Positions 6,372 through 13,927 of a stretch of DNA of 15,249 bases are shown here, one piece after another. Where the stretch lies: assembly GCA_017695055.1 (NCBI GenBank), contig JADILY010000037.1, positions 1-15,249 on the forward strand, written 5' to 3'. Within the stretch, counting starts at the first letter, position 1. Every line of letters begins with the position of its first letter. The translations under genes were made by a program, and so were the position numbers. The stretch comes from Merdivivens faecigallinarum (lineage in GTDB: Bacteria > Bacteroidota > Bacteroidia > Bacteroidales > UBA932). The notes under the pieces are model-generated. The model was not told where the DNA came from. It ran no database searches and worked only from the letters and a program-made list of their open reading frames with translations.

Positions 6372-7231
6372 AAATGCCCTCTGAGCAATTCAGGATCAAG
6401 CCCTACGACCCTTGCAGCCTGTTTCAGCCCCACTCCATATTTTTTCTTGAGTTTCATGGCCATCTTCAATCGTCCTTCAATCGACAACTCTTCAACACTG
6501 TTTTTTCCAAATTCCTTGAAACAGATATCTGTCATCGAATTGTACAGTTCTTTATCCCCGTATTTGACTTTACGCAACATGTCCGTACTCATTTCTTCCA
6601 TTTCCAAATCGTCATTTTTTGACAAATAATATAAATACCGCCTGACGTTCCCGTATAGATTTTCTACAAAAACATGTTCCACGTAATTGCCGGGAAGAAT
6701 CATCCCATTGCAAGCGACAGCATATTTGCCGGGAAGTTTCACATGCGAATTAACCAATGCCCGCATTTCATCATACCCCAACGATGATATGTTCCTTGTA
6801 CCGGTCATGTATTTACTTCTGTCTGAAAAATAGAGATTTCCGCTGCTCCACCTGTATTCTCCCGGAGCTACCTGAATATTAGCAGCGACAGGATTCCTTA
6901 TCACGTATGCGATTGCTGTTCTCAGATATTCCGGATTATCTATCCTTTTTATCGATATGTCAGCACTGAAACATTTCGCACGAAGATTGACACGTCTTTT
7001 AAACATACGAATAAATGCAAGACACGCATCGTAACTTCCACCTGCTATAAAGTGAACATGATTGTCCATCAGACAAAAACAATACATTGAAAGACATTTT
7101 GCAAATGTACACACTGCAATGTCATTAATGGCTTTAATATAATCTGTGTCGCTTTTGAAAAGAATGTTCCTTGACAATCCGTCAGTGCAAATATGATAAA
7201 TCTCTCTCCCCTTCATTATCTTCTCTCCCAT
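6368..7231 (-). CDS. REP-associated tyrosine transposase (RAYT-like, IS200/Y1 HUH family)
   Basis: Up to 287 residues. The start IYHICTDGLSRNILF resembles the IYHVxxRGxxRxxIF opening of Y1 transposases. MDNHVHFI carries the HUH metal-binding pair (H58, H60), and the tyrosine of AIAYVIRNPVAA (Y109) is the expected nucleophile. The C-terminal 30 residues (LKKKYGVGLKQAARVVGLDPELL) look like a helix-turn-helix, typical of the long, single-copy REP-associated branch rather than short IS200 proteins. All catalytic residues are present. The gene is visibly more AT-rich than the tat operon beside it, suggesting separate ancestry. If the promoter at 7242-7268 is right, translation more likely starts at Met6 (7216), since the first ATG would leave almost no leader. 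The stop (TAG, 6368-6370) overlaps that of tatC by convergent insertion or drift. No IS ends are seen around it. Confidence 0.85.
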   Translation of the reverse strand: MGEKIMKGREIYHICTDGLSRNILFKSDTDYIKAINDIAVCTFAKCLSMYCFCLMDNHVHFIAGGSYDACLAFIRMFKRRVNLRAKCFSADISIKRIDNPEYLRTAIAYVIRNPVAANIQVAPGEYRWSSGNLYFSDRSKYMTGTRNISSLGYDEMRALVNSHVKLPGKYAVACNGMILPGNYVEHVFVENLYGNVRRYLYYLSKNDDLEMEEMSTDMLRKVKYGDKELYNSMTDICFKEFGKNSVEELSIEGRLKMAMKLKKKYGVGLKQAARVVGLDPELLRGHF

Positions 7232-7241
7232 AAATATGCTG

Positions 7242-7268
7242 CAAAATTAAGATATTATCGTTAACAAA
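7242..7268 (-). promoter_or_regulatory. Possible promoter of the transposase gene
   Basis: Read on the minus strand, TAATTTTG (7249-7242) fits the -7 box. TTTG (7268-7265) lies 15 bp upstream, shorter than the spacing of the other promoters here (18-21 bp). A 14-bp perfect palindrome, GAGAAAATTTTCTC (7290-7303), lies just upstream and could bind a regulator. Confidence 0.4.
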
Positions 7269-7359
7269 TAACTCGCTTACGACTTACGGGAGAAAATTTT
7301 CTCTTTAAAATACACTACAATTCACTAATTATCAAATACTTACAACATAAATTAAAGAT

Positions 7360-7402
7360 AAAAAATTCCCCCGCAGGCTTTTTTTTTCCGCACCACGGGG
7401 GA
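7360..7402 (-). terminator. Intrinsic terminator downstream of the dTDP-glucose dehydratase gene
   Basis: On the minus strand CCCCCG (7401-7396) pairs with CGGGGG (7373-7368), extended by two wobble pairs and one G-C pair. The loop includes nine A residues. The stem is followed by AATTTTTT. It lies about 95 nt beyond the stop at 7495 and separates that gene from the transposase promoter. On the plus strand no T-run follows, so the direction is clear. Confidence 0.65.
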
Positions 7403-7494
7403 GACAATAAAATCTACAAATTATTATAATTTGCTATTTATCAACAACTTACGCCAATAAAACCAATAAAGGGAATCACCGGATACTTTTAAAG

Positions 7495-8571
<1,077 letters not shown>

Positions 8572-8656
8572 GATTTTCCTACCTGTATTTTATTTAAACA
8601 ATATTTCTCATCCGTGCGATCCGGCCCGGCGGCTGAATCCACCGCCTTGCGGCAGA

Positions 8657-8689
8657 CAAAGTTATCAATATTTAATCATTATCCGCAAA
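8657..8689 (-). promoter_or_regulatory. rfbB: Promoter of the dTDP-glucose dehydratase gene
   Basis: On the minus strand TTTG (8689-8686), a 21-bp gap, then TAACTTTG (8664-8657). The leader of about 80 nt contains a small hairpin with arms GGCGG (8628-8632) and CCGCC (8642-8646). It diverges from the lipoprotein operon that begins at 8774. Confidence 0.65.
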
Positions 8690-8730
8690 AATACTCCCGA
8701 ATAATTGACAGAATCCGCCACGCGACCGTT

Positions 8731-8757
8731 TTTGTTAGAATAATTTTACTATCTTTC
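8731..8757 (+). promoter_or_regulatory. Weak candidate promoter for the lipoprotein pair
   Basis: TTTG at 8731-8734 and TATCTTTC at 8750-8757 resemble the -33 and -7 boxes. The gap is only 15 bp and the last -7 base is C rather than G. The predicted leader would be about 10-15 nt. Confidence 0.35.
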
Positions 8758-8773
8758 GGAAAATTCGCATATT

Positions 8774-9838
8774 ATGATTAAAAATATTATCCTTCTCGTT
8801 TTCCCGATTCTGAGCTTGATTCCGGCATGCAATATAGCAACCAAAGAGCGCATCCGATATGAAATGTCTTACGAAAAAATAAAGGAAGAAGCCGGGCAAA
8901 AAGGGAAAAAATTCTGTATCGTACTGACAGACAGCAGCAATATAAAAGAATACAGAAATACTGTCATTCTTGCGATGAAACACAACAATCAGGCAATATG
9001 GGACTTCATCAACACTGACAATCCCGATAACCGTTGGTATGAATGGTTATTGGGAACATGGAATTCGCCTTATACGCTGATATTCGACAAAAACGGGAAA
9101 TTGGAAAACATCGTTTTCGGTATTTCCGAGTATGCATGCATATCCATCGAAAGCACGATATCACCTCATAACGGAGGAATTCCCCATAGAAATTTCGGAT
9201 TCAGGAAAAACTCCGCCATACCGGAAAGTATCATGAATGTAAATGAGTTCATTGAAAGCCACCTACAGCTTATAGCGGATACGACAGAGACATATTATGG
9301 AAAATACATAAAAGCCGATAGCCTGGCGATGATATCGGAATATCCGTTCAGCGAGTACCTCAAACTGTATTACGGTTCGCATGTATTCAGCAAAGACAGC
9401 ATCGCGAGAATGGCCCATGGTTTCATAGAAAGATATCTGCACTCATCCTACCCGAAGATGACATATTCTTCTCTGATACAAACAATCAGCAAAATGTTCC
9501 TATTGGAAAATGGGAAATCGCCACTCAAACTGGAAACACATATAGAAAAAGTGCCTTATCATATCGGAGACGAGGCAAACATCACTGTCTCGGTTACGAA
9601 TAACGGACATGAAAACATCACCATAGAAAAGATAGAGACCACATGCGGCTGTATAAAAACGATTCCCGCAGGCAGACATTTCCGCAAAACAATCAGACGG
9701 AACGAAACCGTAAACTATCGCTTCTCGATGGAATTGGAATATTCAGGAACCATATACCACGAAATATATTTTTATTTTCATACAGGCAATGCGGCATCGC
9801 TTGCCACAGCAAGGATTGAAGTAAACGTTGAACAATAA
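8774..9838 (+). CDS. Lipoprotein with thioredoxin-like N-terminal region and DUF1573-like C-terminal domain
   Basis: The 354-residue protein begins with a lipoprotein signal (hydrophobic 4-18, then IPAC with C19). Residues about 35-130 read like a thioredoxin-fold domain: GKKFCIVLTDSS, a helix, then NSPYTLIFDKNGKLENIVFG. There is no CxxC, only single cysteines, so classical disulfide activity is unlikely. The last 100 or so residues (from about 255) resemble DUF1573, an immunoglobulin-like domain common in Bacteroidota lipoproteins, with IGDEANITVSVTNNG and the hallmark ETTCGCI. The gene is more AT-rich than its neighbours. It precedes a second lipoprotein by 14 nt, suggesting a two-gene unit. 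Likely location is the periplasmic or outer membrane face. The function is unknown, and the two domain calls are by resemblance only. Confidence 0.75.
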   Translation: MIKNIILLVFPILSLIPACNIATKERIRYEMSYEKIKEEAGQKGKKFCIVLTDSSNIKEYRNTVILAMKHNNQAIWDFINTDNPDNRWYEWLLGTWNSPYTLIFDKNGKLENIVFGISEYACISIESTISPHNGGIPHRNFGFRKNSAIPESIMNVNEFIESHLQLIADTTETYYGKYIKADSLAMISEYPFSEYLKLYYGSHVFSKDSIARMAHGFIERYLHSSYPKMTYSSLIQTISKMFLLENGKSPLKLETHIEKVPYHIGDEANITVSVTNNGHENITIEKIETTCGCIKTIPAGRHFRKTIRRNETVNYRFSMELEYSGTIYHEIYFYFHTGNAASLATARIEVNVEQ

Positions 9839-9852
9839 ATACACTATTCATT

Positions 9853-10278
9853 ATGAGAAAGAACGCATACGCCATTCTGATCTGCCTAATGGCCATTGTC
9901 CCAATTACCGGACTGACTGGCTGCAAATGTTCCGGCAGCGACAACTATGCTCCGGCGGACACATTGACTGAAGAAACGGCAAACGACAGCCTGTCCGTCA
10001 CAGCTCCAAACGGTGATAAAATAGCCGAAGACATGGAAGCGTTGGAAGAGCAAATCAGACTCATGATAGCCGAACAATATGGGGAAGACATTCCGTTCGA
10101 AATCACGTCCATCGAATACTCGGACGTTCCGCAAGAATATTATCTTGCAACCATAAATTACAGGATGGAAAACGGGATAACTTCCAATTTCGTTATGACC
10201 AATCTGGTTGAAAATGATGACGTGCAGATAACCCAGGACACTAAGTCGGTAACTTTTGAATTCAAGTCCGAAAATTGA
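9853..10278 (+). CDS. Small lipoprotein of unknown function
   Basis: The 141-residue protein has a clear lipoprotein signal: MRKNAYAILICLMAIVPITG, then LTGC with the lipidated Cys at 24. An Asp/Glu/Thr-rich linker (28-55) and an acidic helix (about 56-75, EDMEALEEQIRLMIAEQYGE) follow. The C-terminal part (80-141) looks like alternating beta strands (FEITSIEYSDV, YYLATINYRM, TSNFVMTNLV, SVTFEFKSE). I do not recognise the family. It lies 14 nt after the DUF1573-like lipoprotein gene and is probably co-transcribed with it. Its last codons contain the -33 box of the next gene's promoter. Confidence 0.75.
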   Translation: MRKNAYAILICLMAIVPITGLTGCKCSGSDNYAPADTLTEETANDSLSVTAPNGDKIAEDMEALEEQIRLMIAEQYGEDIPFEITSIEYSDVPQEYYLATINYRMENGITSNFVMTNLVENDDVQITQDTKSVTFEFKSEN

Positions 10279-10287
10279 CTATATTTG
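10255..10287 (+). promoter_or_regulatory. Promoter of the amidase/golvesin gene
   Basis: TTTG at 10255-10258 (inside the end of the preceding lipoprotein gene), a 21-bp gap, then TATATTTG at 10280-10287. The predicted leader carries a hairpin, GTAGCG (10304-10309) with CGCTAC (10318-10323), ending only 5 nt before the ATG at 10329. It could therefore affect translation initiation. Confidence 0.65.
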
Positions 10288-10328
10288 CCCTTGACATCAT
10301 ACCGTAGCGTATAAATCCGCTACAAACA

Positions 10329-13300
10329 ATGAGTAAAAAAATGAAAAAAGGGCAGACTTTCATATTTTTCTTCATACTGGTTTTCAGCGGACTGGCTTCC
10401 GGAGCTTTTGCCGCACATGCACAGGGCGGCAACGGGACGGAAGAATTGTTTGCCCCGCTGTGCGACTCGATAGCGGCCCGCTTTGACATTTACCTCGGAA
10501 TCGAGAAACTGGAGGTCTCGAGGGTGAGCGTACGTGGAGGGAAAATCGATTTATGCTTCAACCGCGTACTTGCAGGATACCCGTTCACGGAAGAAGACAT
10601 TCCGGAACTTTATGCGATGGCCCGAAGACTGCTGCCGGAAAAATACAGAGGATACGACATCCGAAAAATCATCACAAGCGGCTCTGAAATAAGCCGTTAT
10701 ACAGTCACACCCATAGACTTCGACGGAAATCCGGAACATTCGGCCTATAAGGCTGAAAACGGGAAAGACTACGACCCCAATCCGGAAAGGCACAGCATAG
10801 TAACCCGTGAAGGCACGCATATAAATGCAGACAAGGGACTGGAAGGAAGGCACATAGCGCTCTGGCAGAGCCACGGTTACTATTATGAACAGAGCCTCGA
10901 CAGATGGGAATGGCAGAGGGCAAGGCTCATGCAGACAGTCGAAGACCTTTATACCCAGTCATACGTCATACCGTACCTGGTACCGATGCTTGAAAATGCC
11001 GGGGCATACGTTTTCCTGCCACGTGAAAGGGACATCAACGACATCGAAATCATAGTAGACAACGATTCACCCGAATCGGGGACAAGGACATCCGGGAATT
11101 TCCAGGCCGAAGGCAAGACACGGATTGCGGGAAAAGGTTTCGGCAATAAGAAGACCTATCGCGGCGGCGAAAATCCTTTCGAATGCGGGACGGCACTGAG
11201 AATCACCGGAAAAGCATCCTGGAAGGCCCGCCTCCCGGAAAACAGGGAATACGCAGTATATGTTTCGTACAAAACCGAAAAAGGCAGCAGTACGGCGGCA
11301 AGATATATCGTAAAACATGCCGGCGGGGAAACGGAATTCACCGTAGACCAGTCGATGGGCGGAGGAACGTGGATATACCTCGGGACATTTCATTTCGACA
11401 GGCAGGCCGAAGTGGTGCTGCTTGCCGGAACTGCCAGGGACGGCTCCAGTAAAAACGGCGGAGGCACCGTCACCGCCGATGCGGTCAAATTCGGAGGAGG
11501 CATGGGCAACATAGCCCGAAGCACACAAGACGAAGACGGAAACCTTCTGACAGAGGAAAGGGTCTCCGGCATGCCGCGGTGGTGCGAGGGGGCACGCTAC
11601 TGGCTCCAGTACGCAGGATACGACAGCACGGTCTACAACCTTAACGAAGGGAAAAGCGACTATATGGACGACTACATGTGCCGCGGCCATTGGGTCGACA
11701 GGCTCAGCGGCGGTTCAAAGGCGAATCCCGGAAAAGAGGGGCTGAACGTACCGGTGGATCTGGCCTTTGCATTCCATTCGGATGCCGGGGTCTTCCGCAA
11801 CGATTCCATCATAGGCACCCTCGCCATACACACCCTCAAAAGCGAAGACGAAGAACGTTTTCCCACAGGCGAAGACCGCATAACCTCCAGGGAACTCGGG
11901 AACTCGATTCAGAGCCAGACAGTCAACGACATACGCACTCTGTGGGAACCGGAATGGACACGGAGGCAGCTGTGGGACAGGTCATATTATGAAGCCAGAA
12001 CGCCGCCCGTACCGATGGTCCTTCTTGAATCGATGTCCCACCAGAACCTTGCAGACATGATATACGGCCTCGACCCGGGATTCCGGTTCACTGTTTCGAG
12101 GGCCGTTTACAAAGGGATTCTAAAATATCTGGCGCAGCGCTACGGGACGGAATATGCCGTACAGCCGCTGCCGGTGAAAAATTTTTCCGTCATGTTCGGG
12201 AACGGAGGCGCTGTACTGAAATGGGAGCCCGCAATTGACGAAATCGAGCCTACCGCCGTTCCGGACAGCTATATAGTATATACGAGAATCGACGGGGGAG
12301 CCTGGGACAACGGAAGGAAAACCTGCGCCGACTCGCTCTTTGTGAAAATTGAAAAAAAACGCATCTACAGTTTCAAGGTCGTCGCCGCCAACCGCGGAGG
12401 CCTGAGCTTTCCATCGGAAATACTTAGCATCGGAATCCCTTCGGGAAAATCAGAAGGGACGGTCGCCATAGTGAACGGCTTCGACCGCATAGCGCCTCCG
12501 GCACATTTTGCGACAGCGGACACGCTGCTCGGAGGATTCAACAGCAGAAGGGATTCCGGAGTACCGTACCTGAAAGACATCTGCTTCACCGGAGAACAAT
12601 ACGAATTCCGCAGGGATATCCCTTGGGTGGATGATGACAACCCGGGATTCGGAGCATCGGGCGCAGAATACGAAGGCAAGACAATAGCAGGAAACACATT
12701 CGATTATCCATACGTACACGGCCGCGCCCTCATGGCCGCCGGATATTCGTTCTGTTCGCTCGGCAGGGACGCGTACACGCAGATGCACGAGAGGATAATC
12801 CCGGAAAACGGTTTTTCCGCCATAGACCTGATTCTCGGCAAACAGCTTACCACGCCCCTCGGAAGAGGAATCCTCGGCACGCATTTCAGGTGCTATCCGA
12901 GACCGCTTATGGAGGCCTTGGAATCATTCCATGGCAAAGGGGGCTGCATAATCGTTTCCGGAGCGGATGTCGGTACCGATTTCAACGATGCCATCTACGG
13001 AGGCGTTACCGTGGACAGCACTTACATGGAGGAGGCTTCACGGTTTGCCGGAGAGGTACTCGGATTCAAGTGGCTCTCGGACTGCCCTGCCGGCGGAGGA
13101 GGATTTTACGGCATCGGGAAGCTCAAAGGCATAGAAGGCCTGTATTCGCACACCCTGAACGATTCGGTTTACTGCGTGGAATTTCCGGACGGCATCCTTC
13201 CCGCTGAAGGAGGAACGACCATAATGCGTTATCGCGGGAACAACATTCCGGCAGCCACTTTCCGCAAAGGCACAGACGGCAAAGGCTCGTCAGCCGTTTT

Positions 13301-13376
13301 CGGATTCCCGCTCGAAACCGTCCTGGATGAAAAGGTATTGGAAAAAATCTTTAAAACAATAATGAACGAATTTTAA
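10329..13376 (+). CDS. Exported N-acetylmuramoyl-L-alanine amidase-like protein with golvesin-type and FN3 domains
   Basis: The 1015-residue protein has a signal peptide (basic start, hydrophobic 11-28, AFAAHAQ). Residues about 172-235 (GRHIALWQSHGYYYE) resemble the first half of a zinc amidase, with H182 as a probable ligand. Residues about 240-390 form a golvesin C-terminal-like beta domain (EYAVYVSY, GGTWIYLGTFHF, GTVTADAVKFGG). The amidase then resumes (420-602) with AFHSDAG (H483) and VLLESMSHQN (E567), matching the later His and Glu of Amidase_3-type enzymes. An FN3 domain follows (about 617-703). The remaining 300 residues (711-1015) resemble a Rossmann-like or glutamine-amidotransferase-like fold (GGCIIVSGADVG). 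Bacteroidota homologues are often labelled xanthan lyase, but the layout favours a peptidoglycan amidase or relative acting outside the inner membrane. It has its own promoter. The ATG at 10341 is an alternative start. The stop abuts repeat copy 2. Confidence 0.8.
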   Translation: MSKKMKKGQTFIFFFILVFSGLASGAFAAHAQGGNGTEELFAPLCDSIAARFDIYLGIEKLEVSRVSVRGGKIDLCFNRVLAGYPFTEEDIPELYAMARRLLPEKYRGYDIRKIITSGSEISRYTVTPIDFDGNPEHSAYKAENGKDYDPNPERHSIVTREGTHINADKGLEGRHIALWQSHGYYYEQSLDRWEWQRARLMQTVEDLYTQSYVIPYLVPMLENAGAYVFLPRERDINDIEIIVDNDSPESGTRTSGNFQAEGKTRIAGKGFGNKKTYRGGENPFECGTALRITGKASWKARLPENREYAVYVSYKTEKGSSTAARYIVKHAGGETEFTVDQSMGGGTWIYLGTFHFDRQAEVVLLAGTARDGSSKNGGGTVTADAVKFGGGMGNIARSTQDEDGNLLTEERVSGMPRWCEGARYWLQYAGYDSTVYNLNEGKSDYMDDYMCRGHWVDRLSGGSKANPGKEGLNVPVDLAFAFHSDAGVFRNDSIIGTLAIHTLKSEDEERFPTGEDRITSRELGNSIQSQTVNDIRTLWEPEWTRRQLWDRSYYEARTPPVPMVLLESMSHQNLADMIYGLDPGFRFTVSRAVYKGILKYLAQRYGTEYAVQPLPVKNFSVMFGNGGAVLKWEPAIDEIEPTAVPDSYIVYTRIDGGAWDNGRKTCADSLFVKIEKKRIYSFKVVAANRGGLSFPSEILSIGIPSGKSEGTVAIVNGFDRIAPPAHFATADTLLGGFNSRRDSGVPYLKDICFTGEQYEFRRDIPWVDDDNPGFGASGAEYEGKTIAGNTFDYPYVHGRALMAAGYSFCSLGRDAYTQMHERIIPENGFSAIDLILGKQLTTPLGRGILGTHFRCYPRPLMEALESFHGKGGCIIVSGADVGTDFNDAIYGGVTVDSTYMEEASRFAGEVLGFKWLSDCPAGGGGFYGIGKLKGIEGLYSHTLNDSVYCVEFPDGILPAEGGTTIMRYRGNNIPAATFRKGTDGKGSSAVFGFPLETVLDEKVLEKIFKTIMNEF

Positions 13377-13379
13377 GAA

Positions 13380-13571
13380 GCACACCGCGACTTAATACAA
13401 GCATATCATTATACACTGATATACAGTACATTACTACCGAAACAATTTTTAACAGGTGTGGATTCCGAGGGGTTTGAAACCACCTGAAATCCACAGTCAT
13501 TTTTTGAACCACGTATTGCTTATCATTGATTTACAACAAATTACAAACCCAAAAGTTAAGTCGGGGCGTGC
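13380..13571. repeat. 192-bp palindromic interspersed repeat, copy 2 (MITE-like)
   Basis: This has the same orientation and architecture as the copy at 726-918. The outer inverted repeat (13380-13396 and 13555-13571) matches at 14 of 17 positions, with GCACACCGCGACTTAAT at the left. The central hairpin is at 13458-13494. It begins 3 bp after the stop codon of the amidase-like gene. No clean target duplication is visible: TAAG occurs on both sides but at unequal distances from the ends. Confidence 0.75.
13458..13505 (+). terminator. Hairpin plus T-run inside repeat copy 2; possible terminator of the amidase-like gene
   Basis: GTGGATT pairs with AATCCAC, with further imperfect pairing up to GGTT/AACC around a small loop (13458-13494). 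T6 follows at 13500-13505. The stem has more mismatches than copy 1, but the overall shape and the distance past the gene (82 nt) are conserved. Confidence 0.4.
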
Positions 13572-13599
13572 TCTAAGTATCAATGTTGTATGAAAATTT

Positions 13600-13611
13600 T
13601 ACAGTACTGTA
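13600..13611. promoter_or_regulatory. 12-bp perfect palindrome, possible operator
   Basis: TACAGTACTGTA is a perfect palindrome between repeat copy 2 and the C10 tract, about 100 bp upstream of the permease promoter. A regulator site is possible, and nothing else supports it. Confidence 0.25.
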
Positions 13612-13629
13612 TGATTGTTTTACACTTCA

Positions 13630-13639
13630 CCCCCCCCCC
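13630..13639 (+). repeat. C10 homopolymer tract upstream of the permease promoter
   Basis: Ten consecutive C residues lie 67 bp upstream of the -33 box, in otherwise AT-rich non-coding sequence. Such tracts are prone to slippage. Confidence 0.8.
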
Positions 13640-13703
13640 GCGAATTTTCACCAAACAATTACTACACAACTACTTAGAATCATGGCACAATATTTCTTAG
13701 AAA

Positions 13704-13736
13704 CTGTTTGAAATTTAAACAGCCTCCTTATTTTTG
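13704..13736 (+). promoter_or_regulatory. Promoter of the ABC permease gene with overlapping palindromic operator
   Basis: TTTG at 13707-13710, an 18-bp gap, then TATTTTTG at 13729-13736. The -33 box lies within a near-perfect 19-bp palindrome (13704-13722, arms CTGTTT and AAACAG), positioned so that a bound repressor would block RNA polymerase. The predicted leader is nearly 190 nt and contains the large hairpin at 13765-13883. Confidence 0.65.
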
Positions 13737-13764
13737 CGGAACAGAAGATCAATGGCACAGAAAA

Positions 13765-13883
13765 ATTGTCGGTACAGTTACGGTCAGGACGGCGTGGCCG
13801 CCCGTGGCCTCGTGAACGGGAGGGACCCACGCCATGTATGCGTGGGAGGGATTTACCGTCTTGACCGTAACTGTACCGACAAT
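13765..13883 (+). ncRNA. 119-nt structured leader (28-pair stem with two inner hairpins) of the ABC permease gene
   Basis: Bases 13765-13792 pair with 13856-13883 over 28 positions with a single G-U pair. Inside, CCCACGC (13826-13832) pairs with GCGTGGG (13840-13846). CCCG (13801-13804) can pair with CGGG (13817-13820), giving a three-way junction. An alternative pairing, GGCGTGG (13791-13797) with CCACGCC (13827-13833), excludes the CCCACGC hairpin. The element lies between promoter and start codon, so it should be transcribed. It could be a cis-regulatory RNA or a mobile palindrome; no target duplication is seen at its ends. Confidence 0.5.
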
Positions 13884-13927
13884 AGTGGATGTCATATTTT
13901 TGCAGATAAACATTTAAAATACGACTT

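Noticed and set aside
6128..6622. 164-codon plus-strand frame over the tatC end and the transposase 3' part
   Set aside because: It is out of frame with tatC and antisense to the transposase; composition is His/Arg/Phe-rich with no motif.
7379..7387. T9 tract as a phase-variation site
   Set aside because: It lies in the loop of a terminator hairpin, with no promoter or coding frame that a length change would affect.
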